From: Rhodococcus jostii RHA1 | Lineage (GTDB): Bacteria; Actinomycetota; Actinomycetes; Mycobacteriales; Mycobacteriaceae | Direction: 5' to 3' | DNA length: 64,000 bases | NCBI RefSeq assembly: GCF_000014565.1 | Contig: NC_008268.1 | Span: forward strand, 6,452,501 to 6,516,500 | In this document: piece after piece, positions 1 through 9,700 of the stretch | How the letters are laid out: the number at the start of each line of letters is the position of its first letter | How positions within the stretch are numbered: position 1 is the first letter of the stretch | Program-made: the position numbers and the translations under genes | The notes under the pieces: model-generated | The model's database searches: none | What the model was told of the DNA's origin: nothing | The model's input: only the letters and a program-made list of their open reading frames with translations

Positions 1-111
1 CTGCCGACGGGAACCGGTGGACGCGTGTCCGCGCCATCGGTTGGCCAGTGTAACGATAGGGGCAGACAGAGCACGGTTTTCGACCAGCTCGAGGTAAACG
101 AAAGGCGCGAC

Positions 112-1053
112 GTGGCACATACACGCACAGACGGATCGGCCGGGCGCCCAGCGGCGTGGTCCCGGGCACTGATCGCCGCGTCCGCGCTGCTACTGGTCGC
201 GGGGGCGGCGTCGGGATGCGCAGGCGGTGACACGACCCTCGACGGTTCCGCGGCGCAGGGGCCGGGCGAGATCGTGGTGGGTGCGGGTGACGGAGCGGAG
301 AGCCGGATCCTGGCCGAAATCTACGCGGGTGCCCTGCGTTCGACCGGGGCGCCGGTCACCACCGACGGGGGACTCGGTGACCGGACCGCGTACCTCGGAC
401 AGCTCGATGCCGGAAACGTCACGCTGGTGCCGGAGTTCACGGGCCGGTTGCTGCGCTACTACGACCCCGAATCGACGGAGACGGAACAGGACGATGTGTT
501 CGAGGCGTTGAGCAAGGCTCTGCCGCAGGGGCTTTCGATCTCCGACTACGCGGCCGCCGAGGACAGGTCGGCGCTGGCCGTGACCTCGCAGACGTCGGGG
601 CAGCTGGATCTCACCACCCTGGACGAACTCGCTCCCTCGTGCAGCAGAAGCACGGCCGTGCTCGCCCCGGCGTTCGAGGCCGACGCGCTTCCCGACCTCA
701 CCGGCTGCACGTTCGCGCAGACCCGGACAGTGGCCGACGACGCGGCCGCCGTCGGCGAACTCGCCGCCCCGGCATCGACGGACGGAGCCGTGCGGGTGGC
801 CGGGGTGACCACCGCGTCACCGGACGTCTCGGACGCAGATCTGGTGCTGCTGGCGGACGACGAGCACGTGTTCACCGCACAGAACGTGGTGCCGCTGTTC
901 CGGATCGGAACTCTCACCGAAGCCCAGCTGAAGGCACTGAACGTCGTGGCGGGTGAGTTGACGACCGCGGACCTGGCCGACATGATCGGCCAGGTCCGCG
1001 GTGGTGCCGATTCAGCCGACGTGGCGCGGGTGTGGCTCGACGCTCATCTGTGA
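112..1053 (+). CDS. Glycine betaine/choline-type ABC transporter substrate-binding lipoprotein
   Basis: Predicted 313-residue extracytoplasmic solute-binding lipoprotein of the ProX/OpuAC (quaternary amine, osmoprotectant) type. A signal peptide with a hydrophobic core is followed by a lipobox, Ala-Ser-Gly-Cys, with the lipidated Cys near residue 36. The mature part begins with the typical strand 'EIVVGAGDGAESRILAEIYA' and contains the family segment 'LVPEFTGRLLRYY'. I chose GTG 112 because AAAGG lies about 8 bases upstream and this start puts the signal peptide at the N-terminus; the frame is open back to 25. The permease and ATPase genes are not visible and may lie left of the window. Family assignment is good; the ligand is inferred. 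Confidence 0.8.
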   Translation: MAHTRTDGSAGRPAAWSRALIAASALLLVAGAASGCAGGDTTLDGSAAQGPGEIVVGAGDGAESRILAEIYAGALRSTGAPVTTDGGLGDRTAYLGQLDAGNVTLVPEFTGRLLRYYDPESTETEQDDVFEALSKALPQGLSISDYAAAEDRSALAVTSQTSGQLDLTTLDELAPSCSRSTAVLAPAFEADALPDLTGCTFAQTRTVADDAAAVGELAAPASTDGAVRVAGVTTASPDVSDADLVLLADDEHVFTAQNVVPLFRIGTLTEAQLKALNVVAGELTTADLADMIGQVRGGADSADVARVWLDAHL

Positions 1054-1932
1054 ATCCAGGAACGCCCCGAGTTCGGCGACCGCATCCGCGGCCTCGCGGA
1101 CCAGGGACGCCTGCAGGTGGGCGACGTGCCACAGCCGGGCGTACTCGGTGAGTGTGACGTCCACGTCCGACTCGTTCAGCTTGTCGACGAACTCCATGAT
1201 CTGCGGGTAGAGCACCTCGTCCACCCCGACGTGGATCAGCGTCGGCGGCAGTCCCGCCAGATTTCCGTGCAGCGGTGCGTAACCCGGATCGTGCGCGTCC
1301 CCGTTGCCCAGGTACTTCTCGGCGGCGTCGAACGACCACGCCGTGTTGAGTACGAGATCCCGGTCGCGGGACGTGTCGCGCCTGCCGGGATCGACCCACG
1401 GAGCGATCAGCGCCAACGCGGCCGGAGTCACACCGTGCCGGTCGATCAGGCGGCGCGCCGTGGCGACCGCGAGGCCACCGCCCGCCGAATCGCCGGCGAT
1501 GGCGAGTTGCTCTGTCTCGTAACCGTGTTCGGTGTTCAGCTCCATGTACGCCGCGACCGCGTCCTCGAGCCCGGCCGGGAACGGATGCTCCGGGGCCAGC
1601 CGGTAGTCGAGGGTGTAGACGACGCTGCCGGATTCCCTGGCGATGTGAGCGGCCAGCGAACGGTGCGTGGCGAGCGAACCGATCGTGTACGCCCCGCCGT
1701 GCAGATAGAGCACCGCGGTCCGGCGTTCGGTGGGTCCCAACGTGATTCGCTCCGCCGGCCGCCCGGCCAGCGAGGTCGGGCGGACGACGGCACCTGCGGG
1801 CACCCGCTGCAATGGAGCGCCGAGGTCGAGGAGCGCCCGCTGCACGGTGTACGGAAGCCGGGCATTGAGGCTGAGCCGGTAGAACGGCCGGAGGGCCGTC
1901 GCGACGACCGGCAGCGGCAGGTGGAAGCTCAT
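1012..1932 (-). CDS. Alpha/beta hydrolase, hormone-sensitive lipase (HSL) family
   Basis: 306-residue esterase of the HSL/alpha-beta hydrolase-3 family. It shows the oxyanion motif HGG in 'YLHGGAYTIGS', the nucleophile elbow GDSAGG, and a C-terminal His in 'RLWHVAHL'. ATG 1932 starts the homologous part; the open frame extends further upstream only as a shadow of the neighbouring gene. It lies 7 bp after the SDR gene in an apparent three-gene operon (BVMO, SDR, esterase). Its likely job is hydrolysis of esters or lactones made by the Baeyer-Villiger enzyme. Length matches LipR-like actinobacterial esterases of about 308 residues. Its 3' end overlaps the end of the convergent upstream gene by 42 bp. 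Confidence 0.88.
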   Translation of the reverse strand: MSFHLPLPVVATALRPFYRLSLNARLPYTVQRALLDLGAPLQRVPAGAVVRPTSLAGRPAERITLGPTERRTAVLYLHGGAYTIGSLATHRSLAAHIARESGSVVYTLDYRLAPEHPFPAGLEDAVAAYMELNTEHGYETEQLAIAGDSAGGGLAVATARRLIDRHGVTPAALALIAPWVDPGRRDTSRDRDLVLNTAWSFDAAEKYLGNGDAHDPGYAPLHGNLAGLPPTLIHVGVDEVLYPQIMEFVDKLNESDVDVTLTEYARLWHVAHLQASLVREAADAVAELGAFLDSQMSVEPHPRHVG

Positions 1933-1939
1933 CGGTACC

Positions 1940-2770
1940 TCAGTTCGACTTCGGGAGGACTCGTCCGGCGACGAGGGCGACCACACGCTGGTAGCTGGGT
2001 CCGACGAGCCGCACCCAGGCGTCGAGGAACTTGGCGTCGGCACCGATCAGGACGCGCGGCTTGCTCTTGCGGACACCGTTCACGATGGTCTCGGCAGCCG
2101 CCTCCGGCGTGGTGCGTGCAAGCTTCTGGTCGAAGAACTTCGCGAACGTGTCGAGGTCCTCACCCGGTCCCGCGGTGGCGTTGCGGGCAATGGCCGTCTT
2201 GATGCCACCGGGGTGCACACACGTCACCTTGACGGGGTGCTTGGCGATCAGCATCTCCTGGCGCAGGGACTCGGTGAAACCGCGCACCGCGAACTTCGCC
2301 GAGTTGTACGCGCTCTGACCCGGCATGGACAGTAGACCGAAGAGGCTCGAGACGTTCACGACGTGGCCGTCGCCCGACGCGATGAGATGCGGCAGGAAGG
2401 CCTTGGTGCCGTTGACGACTCCCCAGAAGTCCACGTCCATGATCCTCTCGATGTCCTTGAACTCGGACTTCTCGAACTCACCGTGGTAGGCGATGCCGGC
2501 GTTGTTGTACACCTGGTTGATCTTGCCGAAGTGCGCCCGCACGTCGTCGGCGTACGCGAGCACCGCCTCGCGCTGGGTGACGTCCAGGTGATCGGCCTTG
2601 ACCTCGGCTCCCAGCGCCTCGGCCTGGCGTGCCGTCTCGGCGAGCCCGACCGTGTCCATGTCCGAGATCGCCAGCCTGGCACCCCGGCCCGCCAGGTTGA
2701 GGGCGAGTGCCCTGCCGATACCGGAACCGGCTCCGGTGATCACGACTACCTTGCCTGCGAACTCGCTCAC
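1940..2770 (-). CDS. Short-chain dehydrogenase/reductase
   Basis: 276-residue classical SDR. The N-terminal Rossmann motif is 'VITGAGSGIGRALA' (TGxxxGxG). The catalytic Ser is in 'VNVSSLFGLL' and the YxxxK pair is in 'SAYNSAKFAV'. Start GTG 2770 overlaps the TGA of the monooxygenase gene by 4 bp (GTGA), which implies translational coupling. It probably oxidises or reduces an alcohol/ketone linked to the substrate of the adjacent Baeyer-Villiger monooxygenase. The order monooxygenase-SDR-esterase resembles the mymA-type gene set of mycobacteria, where the SDR also has about 276 residues; the comparison is from memory of that operon. Confidence 0.88.
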   Translation of the reverse strand: MSEFAGKVVVITGAGSGIGRALALNLAGRGARLAISDMDTVGLAETARQAEALGAEVKADHLDVTQREAVLAYADDVRAHFGKINQVYNNAGIAYHGEFEKSEFKDIERIMDVDFWGVVNGTKAFLPHLIASGDGHVVNVSSLFGLLSMPGQSAYNSAKFAVRGFTESLRQEMLIAKHPVKVTCVHPGGIKTAIARNATAGPGEDLDTFAKFFDQKLARTTPEAAAETIVNGVRKSKPRVLIGADAKFLDAWVRLVGPSYQRVVALVAGRVLPKSN

Positions 2771-4368
2771 TGTGCTGTCACCTTGTCGTCGTCGAGGTCG
2801 ATCTGTGCCGGGATGGCGGCGGGGCCGGGGGTCTTGCCGTTCACGTGCACGGGTGCAGGTAGATCGGCGGTGGCCACGCTGTCGTACGCGGTGAGGTCGA
2901 AGCGCTTCGTCTCGTTCCGGAACTGGAACGTGAAGCCCGGCCACAGCGTGGTGTTGTTGCCGTGCTTGTCGAGGTACCAACTCGCGCACCCACCGTTGTT
3001 CCAGACGCTGTGCGACAGCTTCTCCTGGAGTTCGGCGTTGTAGCGGTCCTGGGCGTCCTGGCGGACCTCGATCTTGCCGATGTCGTACTTGTCGAGCGTC
3101 TGCAGGGCGTCGACGAGGTAGTTGAGCTGCGACTCGATCATGAAGACCATCGAGGTGTGGCCCAGACCCGTGTTCGGGCCCACCAGGAAGAACATGTTGG
3201 GGAAGTTCGCGATCGCGGCGCCCTTGTAGCCCTGCTGTCCGCCTTCGTCGAAGACGTCGGCGAGCGAGCGGCCGTCCTTGCCGAAGATGCCCTCGAACGT
3301 GGGGGAGTCGGTGACGTGGAAGCCGGTGGCGACGACGATGGCATCGACCTCGCGGACGGTGCCGTCCTTCGAGACCACCGAGTCGGCCGTGACCTCGGCG
3401 ATGCCGTCGGTCACCAGGTCGACGTTGTCCTGCGCGAGGGTGGGGTAGTAGTTGTTCGAGATCAGCATCCGCTTGCAGCCGATCTGGAAGTTCGGCGTGA
3501 CCTTCTTGCGTAGAGCCTTGTCCTTGATCTGGCGGCGCAGGTGGCGCTCGGCCGCGAACTGCAGCGGCTTCATGAAGACGGGGGCCTTCGCGAGTCCGAC
3601 GACCTGGCTCTCGCGCATCCAGTAGATGCCGGTGCGGCACAGCTTCTGGAAGCCGGGGAGATACTTGAACGCGGTGTGCTCGAGCTTCGTGTACTCGCGG
3701 TCCGCCCGGGGCAGGATCCACGGCGCCGTGCGCTGGTACACGTCGAGGTGCGACACCTTCTTGCCGATGGCGGGCACGATCTGGATGGCCGAGGCGCCTG
3801 TGCCGATGACGGCGACGCGCTTGCCCGTCAGGTCGGCGTCGTGGTTCCAGCGGGCGGAGTGAAAGATCTCGCCCTCGAAGCCTTCGATGCCCTTGATGTC
3901 GGGGAGGGACGGCTCGCACAGTGCGCCGACCGCGGAGACGAGGACCTTGGCGACGAAGTTCCCCTTCGTGGTGGTGACCTCCCAGCGGGTGGTCGACTCG
4001 TTCCAGTGGGCGGACTGCACGTCACACCCGAAGAGGTGCTTGTTGCGCACCTTGTACTTGTCGGCCACCGACTGGATGTACTTCTGGATCTCGGGCTGCG
4101 TCGAGAACGACCGGGTCCACTCCGGGTTCAGCGCGAACGAGTAGGAGTACAGATGCGAGGGAACGTCGCACGCCGCGCCCGGGTACGTGTTGTCTCGCCA
4201 GGTACCGCCGACGTCGGACCCGCGTTCGAGCACGAGAAAATCGGTCTTGCCTGCCTGGGTCAGCTTGATCGCCGCGCCGAGGCCGGCGAACCCGCTGCCG
4301 ATGATCAGCGTGTCGATGTGCCGGACACCTGCGGGTGGGGCGGAAGTATCTGTGACGGGGAGACTCAT
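2767..4368 (-). CDS. Baeyer-Villiger flavin monooxygenase
   Basis: 533-residue class B flavoprotein monooxygenase (FAD, NADPH). It has the FAD-binding 'IIGSGFAGLGAA' near the N-terminus, the Baeyer-Villiger fingerprint FxGxxxHxxxW as 'FEGEIFHSARW', and the second dinucleotide fold 'VAVIGTGASAIQ'. It inserts oxygen next to a ketone, or oxygenates S/N in EthA-like members. Start ATG 4368 is preferred over ATG 4380 because the upstream codon falls inside a clear -10 box (TATGGT, 4376-4381). The message then begins at or next to the start codon, so it would be leaderless. First gene of the operon and divergent from a TetR gene. Confidence 0.92.
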   Translation of the reverse strand: MSLPVTDTSAPPAGVRHIDTLIIGSGFAGLGAAIKLTQAGKTDFLVLERGSDVGGTWRDNTYPGAACDVPSHLYSYSFALNPEWTRSFSTQPEIQKYIQSVADKYKVRNKHLFGCDVQSAHWNESTTRWEVTTTKGNFVAKVLVSAVGALCEPSLPDIKGIEGFEGEIFHSARWNHDADLTGKRVAVIGTGASAIQIVPAIGKKVSHLDVYQRTAPWILPRADREYTKLEHTAFKYLPGFQKLCRTGIYWMRESQVVGLAKAPVFMKPLQFAAERHLRRQIKDKALRKKVTPNFQIGCKRMLISNNYYPTLAQDNVDLVTDGIAEVTADSVVSKDGTVREVDAIVVATGFHVTDSPTFEGIFGKDGRSLADVFDEGGQQGYKGAAIANFPNMFFLVGPNTGLGHTSMVFMIESQLNYLVDALQTLDKYDIGKIEVRQDAQDRYNAELQEKLSHSVWNNGGCASWYLDKHGNNTTLWPGFTFQFRNETKRFDLTAYDSVATADLPAPVHVNGKTPGPAAIPAQIDLDDDKVTAQ

Positions 4369-4375
4369 GTAAGAA

Positions 4376-4432
4376 ACCATAGGGCGCTATTGAGGGGCAG
4401 TCAATAGCCTATTGACCTTCATTCAGTAGTCT
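4376..4432. promoter_or_regulatory. Divergent promoter with TetR-type operator (TCAATAG repeats)
   Basis: On the minus strand a promoter for the monooxygenase reads TTGACT (4399-4404), a 17-bp spacer, TATGGT (4376-4381). A perfect inverted repeat, TCAATAGCCTATTGA (4401-4415), overlaps this -35 box, and a third half-site, CTATTGA, lies at 4387-4393 in the spacer. On the plus strand TAGTCT (4427-4432) is a possible -10 for the TetR gene, six bases before its ATG, with no Shine-Dalgarno sequence. This is the expected layout for a TetR repressor controlling itself and the operon. Motifs are seen; binding is inferred. Confidence 0.7.
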
Positions 4433-4438
4433 TGTCTC

Positions 4439-5077
4439 ATGGACGTCGTGAAGCGGACCCGTCTCAGCCCCGAACAACGGCGCGCGCAACTGATCGACCT
4501 CGGCGCGAAGATGCTGGCGCAGCGCCCGCTCGAGCAGATCTCCGTCGAGGACATCGCCGACCAGGCGGGCGTCTCCCGCGGACTGCTGTTCCACTACTTC
4601 GCGTCCAAGCACGACTTCCACCTCGAGATCGTGCGGCACACCAGCAGCGAGATGCTCGCCCGCACCGCCCCCGCCCCCTACATCGGGGATGCGCGGGATC
4701 CGATGCAGATCCTGCGCTCGGTCCTCGCGTCGTACGTCGACTACGTCAGCGAGAACCGTGGTACGTACGTGTCGCTCCTGCGGGGGACGGCGAGTGGCGA
4801 CCCCGACATGCGCGCCGTCTTCGAGGAGACCCGGGCCGTGATGTCCGCACGGACCCTCGAACAACTGCCCGCGATCGGTGTCGAGCCCACCCGGGCGGTC
4901 GAACTCGCCGTCCGCGGCTGGATCGCCTACGTCGAGGAAGTCACCATCACCTGGCTGCGCGACCCACACCTGACCCGCGACGAACTGATCGAACTCAACG
5001 TCCAGGCCCTCCCCGCGCTCGCCATCGCCGCCGCACCCGAGATCGCCGCCGCGTTGATGTCGGCCACCACCACCTGA
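4439..5077 (+). CDS. TetR/AcrR family transcriptional regulator
   Basis: 212-residue TetR-family repressor. The N-terminal helix-turn-helix is clear in 'ISVEDIADQAGVSRGLLFHYFASK' region (residues about 35-60), and the variable C-terminal domain should bind a ligand. It is transcribed away from the Baeyer-Villiger monooxygenase operon, with 70 bp between start codons that contain TCAATAG inverted repeats. It is therefore the likely local repressor, similar in layout to ethA-ethR. ATG 4439 has no ribosome-binding site but sits seven bases after a possible -10, suggesting a leaderless transcript. The inducer is unknown. Confidence 0.9.
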   Translation: MDVVKRTRLSPEQRRAQLIDLGAKMLAQRPLEQISVEDIADQAGVSRGLLFHYFASKHDFHLEIVRHTSSEMLARTAPAPYIGDARDPMQILRSVLASYVDYVSENRGTYVSLLRGTASGDPDMRAVFEETRAVMSARTLEQLPAIGVEPTRAVELAVRGWIAYVEEVTITWLRDPHLTRDELIELNVQALPALAIAAAPEIAAALMSATTT

Positions 5078-5252
5078 CACCCCTAGTGCTCGGGGTACAC
5101 CCGTAGTACCCGCGGGTTACACCGATTTCGTTCCCCGGCGTGACGTGACGACGCATGCGATGTTCCCAGCGTTCTCGTCATGACCACCCTCGATCTCCGC
5201 TCCCGCATCGTCGCGTCCCGCCAGGTGCCGCTGGCGGTGATGGTCGCGGGCC

Positions 5253-5966
5253 ATGGCGACGGTGTTCGCCGTGACCGGCATCATCGACGTCGGATTCATC
5301 GCGTTGCAGGCCGCGCGCGGAACGTTCAGCCACTTCAACATGTCCGACGACGCCGTCAACAGGATCGGCCAATACGTGTTCATGACCGGTGTCCCCGGCC
5401 TGTTCGTCGCGAACCTCGTGATCGCCCTGATCCTGCTGTTCCAGCGGGTTGGGGATCGTGCCCTCACCCGCGCCATCCATGCGGGCATGTTCCTGGCGGT
5501 GGCCGGCATGGCACTCGGGTACCTCATGGGACTTCAGGGCCGGCAGACCACGACCGACGCGAGCGGCCGCGTCGTCGAACTCGCCGCACGGCACAGCGTC
5601 GGCGTCACCGACGAGAATCCAGGACTGCCGGTGACCAACTGGAGCACGTCCGGCGGCGACCTCCGCATCCCGCACTTCGTCGGACTGCACGGCCTGCAGG
5701 TGATGCTGATCGGCGCCCTCGTCCTGAGCGTCCTCTCGTCGCGGATTCCGTGGCTCCGCAGCGAGAAAACCCGAGCGTCCCTGACGGCCGTGCTGGCGTT
5801 CGCCGACGCCGGGCCACTCGCCGTGCTCACGTGGCAGGCGTTCCGCCGTCAGCCGCTGATCCACCCCGACGCGCTCACCCTCACCGCCCTCGGCGGACTC
5901 CTCGCCGCCACCGCCACCGCCCTCGCGGTCCAGGTCGTGAGGTCGCGGGCGGAGGTGGGGCGGTAG
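5253..5966 (+). CDS. Multi-pass membrane protein of unknown function (5' end possibly frameshifted)
   Basis: 237 residues with about six hydrophobic segments and no recognised catalytic motif. A stop at 5238-5240 limits the frame, so ATG 5253 is the only start in it, but it lacks a ribosome-binding site. In another frame ATG 5180 opens a plausible N-terminus (MTTLDLRSRIVASRQVPLAV...) that runs into this frame if one G of 'gcgggcc' (5246-5252) is removed. The intact protein may therefore begin at 5180, making this a frameshift or a sequencing error. Function unknown; it lies between the TetR gene and a convergent ATPase gene. Confidence 0.65.
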   Translation: MATVFAVTGIIDVGFIALQAARGTFSHFNMSDDAVNRIGQYVFMTGVPGLFVANLVIALILLFQRVGDRALTRAIHAGMFLAVAGMALGYLMGLQGRQTTTDASGRVVELAARHSVGVTDENPGLPVTNWSTSGGDLRIPHFVGLHGLQVMLIGALVLSVLSSRIPWLRSEKTRASLTAVLAFADAGPLAVLTWQAFRRQPLIHPDALTLTALGGLLAATATALAVQVVRSRAEVGR

Positions 5967-5978
5967 TGGTCGGCCGGC

Positions 5979-6695
5979 CTAGAGATGCCGCAGGAAGCGG
6001 TCGGGTCCGTCGAGGAACGACCGCCAGTTGCGGACGAGGTCGAGCTGATTCCACTCGGGGTAGTCGATGCCCTCGTCGGTGAGTTCCCAGATCTCGGCGC
6101 CGGGCGCGGCGGCGAGCAGGGGAGAGTGCGTCGCCATGATCACCTGCGAACCCTCCTCGGCGAGATCCGCGATGACCCCGAGCAGCGCCAGGCAGGACTG
6201 GAACGACAGCGCGGCCTCCGGCTCGTCCAGAATCCACAGGCCCACCCCGATCGGACGGTCGGCGACGTACCGCAGGAACGACTGACCGTGCGAGAGCTGG
6301 TTGAACGACGGATCGTCCTCGCGGGGACGTGACTCGTCGGCCGCACCGAACAGCGAATGCATCGACTCGGCACGCAGGAAACACCCGCCGTACGGCTGCG
6401 GCCGGGCGCCGACACACGTGAGGTGAGTGCCGAGGTCCGCGTCCTCGGGGCTGGAACCCGCCGACCACAACCGGTCCTGCGCCCCGTGGAACCCACCCTG
6501 CCAGGCCGCAGCGATCGACTCGACCAGCGTCGACTTCCCGACACCGTTCTCACCCACGATCACCGTGACCGGCCGCTCGAATGCCAGACCGTTGTCGCAC
6601 AGTTCCGCCACCGCGGGCAGGTCCAGATACCACGAAGCCGGGTCGAATCCGCTCCGTGGAGTGAACTCGACCCGGCTCAGTGGCAGATCAGTCAA
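5979..6695 (-). CDS. AAA/ABC-type ATPase, single domain
   Basis: 238-residue ABC-like ATPase of the 'AAA_21/AAA_15' kind, without membrane segments. Walker A is 'GENGVGKSTL' (residues about 49-58), Walker B is 'LWILDEPEAALSF', and a His switch appears in 'IMATHSPLLAAAPG'. Such small cytoplasmic ATPases often accompany nucleases (OLD/Lhr-like systems), but no nuclease lies next to this one. It is convergent with the preceding membrane protein gene and 21 bp downstream of kgd on the same strand. Role unknown. Confidence 0.85.
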   Translation of the reverse strand: MTDLPLSRVEFTPRSGFDPASWYLDLPAVAELCDNGLAFERPVTVIVGENGVGKSTLVESIAAAWQGGFHGAQDRLWSAGSSPEDADLGTHLTCVGARPQPYGGCFLRAESMHSLFGAADESRPREDDPSFNQLSHGQSFLRYVADRPIGVGLWILDEPEAALSFQSCLALLGVIADLAEEGSQVIMATHSPLLAAAPGAEIWELTDEGIDYPEWNQLDLVRNWRSFLDGPDRFLRHL

Positions 6696-6716
6696 TCAAA
6701 CGCTCAGCTGAACGCT

Positions 6717-9700
6717 TCAGCCGAAGGCTTCATCGATGATCTCCTGCTGTTCCACAGCGTGCACCTTGCTCGAACCCGAGGACGGTGCCGACATCGAACG
6801 ACGCGAGATGCGCTTGATCCCGGACAGCTTGTCGGGCAGCAACTCGGGCAGAGCGAGACCGAAGAACGGCCACGCACCCTGGTTGGCCGGCTCCTCCTGA
6901 ACCCACCGGAACTCGGTGGCGTTCGGGTAGCGGTCCAGCGTCTCGCGGAGACGACGACTCGGAACCGGGTACAGCTGCTCGATGCGGACGATCGCGATGT
7001 CCTCGCGGTTGTCCTTCTGCTTCTTCGCCAGCAGCTCCCAGTACAGCTTGCCGCTGACGAGGAGGACACGACGCACCTTGTCGCGTTCGGCGTCGCCCGT
7101 CTCGTACGTGGGCTCCTCGAACACCGAGCGGAACTTGCCGGTGGTGAAGTCCTCGACGTCGGAGACCGCGGCCTTGTTCCGCAGCATCGACTTCGGTGTG
7201 AAGACGACCAGCGGGCGGCGGATTCCGTCGAGCGAATGACGACGCAGCAGGTGGAAGTAGCTGGCCGGGGTGGACGGCACGGCCACGGTCATCGAACCCT
7301 CGGCGCACAACTGCAGGAAGCGCTCGATACGACCGGACGTGTGGTCGGGACCCTGACCTTCGTGGCCGTGCGGCAGGAGCAGCACGACGTCGGACAGCTG
7401 ACCCCACTTGGCCTCACCGGACGAGATGAACTCGTCGATGATCGACTGCGCGCCGTTGACGAAGTCACCGAACTGCGCCTCCCACAGCACGAGCGCGTCC
7501 GGGTTGCCCACGGAGTAGCCGTACTCGAAGCCGACGGCGGCGAACTCACTGAGTGCGGAGTCGTAGACCAGGAACTTGCCAGGGTTCTCGCTGCCCAGGT
7601 TCTGCAGCGGGGTGTACTCGGCGCCCGTCTTGCGGTCGATGAGGACCGAGTGACGCTGCGTGAACGTGCCGCGCTTGGAATCCTGGCCGGACAGGCGAAC
7701 CATCTTGCCCTGGTCGACCAGCGAACCGAATGCGAGCAGCTCGGCGAACGCCCAGTCGATCTTGCCCTCGCGAGACATTTCGCGGCGCTTCTCGATGACC
7801 GGCTTGACGCGCGGGTGCACCGTGAAGCCCTCGGGCACGTTGACGAACGCGTCGCCGATCCGCTCGAGCACCGACTCGTCGACGGACGTCTTCAACTTCG
7901 TGGGCAGCACCTGGTCGAGTTCGACCGACTCACTGGGCTCCGGCGTGTACTTCTCGAGTTCGCGAACCTCGTTGAACACCCGTTCCAGCTGGCCCTGGTA
8001 GTCGCGGAGTGCGTCTTCGGCTTCCTTCAGCGAGATGTCGCCGCGGCCGATCAGGGATTCGGTGTAGCTCTTACGCACGCTGCGCTTGGTGTCGATCACG
8101 TCGTACATCGCCGGCTGCGTCATCGACGGGTCGTCGCCCTCGTTGTGACCGCGACGGCGGTAGCAGATCATGTCGATGACGACGTCCTTCTGGAACTTCT
8201 CCCGGAAGTCGACAGCGAGCTGGGCGACCCAGACACAGGCCTCGGGGTCGTCGCCGTTCACGTGGAAGATCGGCGCGCCGATCATCTTCGCGACATCGGT
8301 GCAGTACTCGGACGAACGCGAGTACTCCGGGGCGGTGGTGAAACCGACCTGGTTGTTGACCACGATGTGCACGGTGCCACCGGTGCGGTACCCGCGCAGC
8401 AGTGCCAGGTTCAGCGTCTCGGCCACGACACCCTGACCGGCGAACGCGGCGTCGCCGTGCAGCATGAGCGGCAGGACGGTGAAGCCGTCCTCGCCCTTGT
8501 CGAGGATGTCCTGCTTCGCGCGGACCAGGCCCTCGAGGACCGGGTCGACCGCCTCGAGGTGCGACGGGTTGGCCGTCAGCGACACGGTGATGTCGTTGTC
8601 GCCGAACATCTGGATGTACGTGCCCTCGGCGCCGAGGTGGTACTTCACGTCGCCGGAGCCGTGGGCGGCCGCCGGGTTCATGTTGCCCTCGAACTCCGTG
8701 AAGATCTTCGAGTACGGCTTACCGACTATGTTCGCGAGAACGTTGAGGCGACCGCGGTGCGGCATGCCGATGACCACCTCGTCGAGCTGGTGCTCGGCGG
8801 CCTGGTCGATGACGGCGTCCATCATCGGGATGACGGACTCGGCGCCCTCGAGGGAGAAGCGCTTCTGCCCGACGTACTTGGTCTGCAGGAACGTCTCGAA
8901 CGCCTCGGCGGCGTTGAGCTTGCTCAGGATGTACTTCTGCTGAGCGACCGTGGGCTTGACGTGGTGCGCCTCGACCCGGTCCTGCAGCCACTGCTGCTGC
9001 TCCGGCTCCAGGATGTGCGTGTACTCGACACCGACGTGGCGGCAGTACGCGTCGCGCAGCACGCTGAGCACGTCGCGCAGCTTCATCTTCTCCTGGCCGT
9101 GGAAGCCGCCGACCTTGAACTCGCGGTCGAGATCCCACAGGGTCAGGTCGTGCGTGCGGACGTCCAGGTCCGGGTGGCTGCGGAACTTGTCCTTGACAAA
9201 CTGCAGCGGATCCGTGTCGGCCATCAGGTGGCCACGGTTGCGGTACGCGGCGATCAGCTCGAGAACGCGGGTGTTCTTGTCGACGGCGCCTTCGGGCACG
9301 TCCTTGCGCCAGCGGACCGGCTCGTACGGGATGTGCAGCGCGTGGAAGATCTCGTCGTAGAACTCGTCGCTGATCAGCAGGTTGTGGATGGTCCGGAGGA
9401 AGTCGCCGGACTCGGCACCCTGGATGATGCGGTGGTCGTACGTCGAGGTCAGCGTCATGAGCTTGCCGACGCCGATCTCGGCGAGACGCTCGTCGCTCGC
9501 GCCCTGGAACTCGGCCGGGTACTCCATTGCGCCGGCACCGATGATGGCGCCCTGGCCGTTCATCAGACGCGGCACGGAGTGCACGGTGCCGATGCCGCCG
9601 GGGTTGGTCAGCGAGATCGTGACACCCGAGAAGTCCTCGGCGGTGAGCTTGCCGTCACGCGCGCGCCGGACGATGTCCTCGTAGGCGCTGTAGAACTGCG

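Noticed and set aside
1940..3919. 659-codon reading of the SDR frame
   Set aside because: Only the last 276 codons have SDR motifs; the rest is an out-of-frame reading of the monooxygenase gene.
5093..5111. GGGTAC/GTACCC hairpin after the TetR gene
   Set aside because: Only six pairs with a 7-base loop and no support as a terminator.
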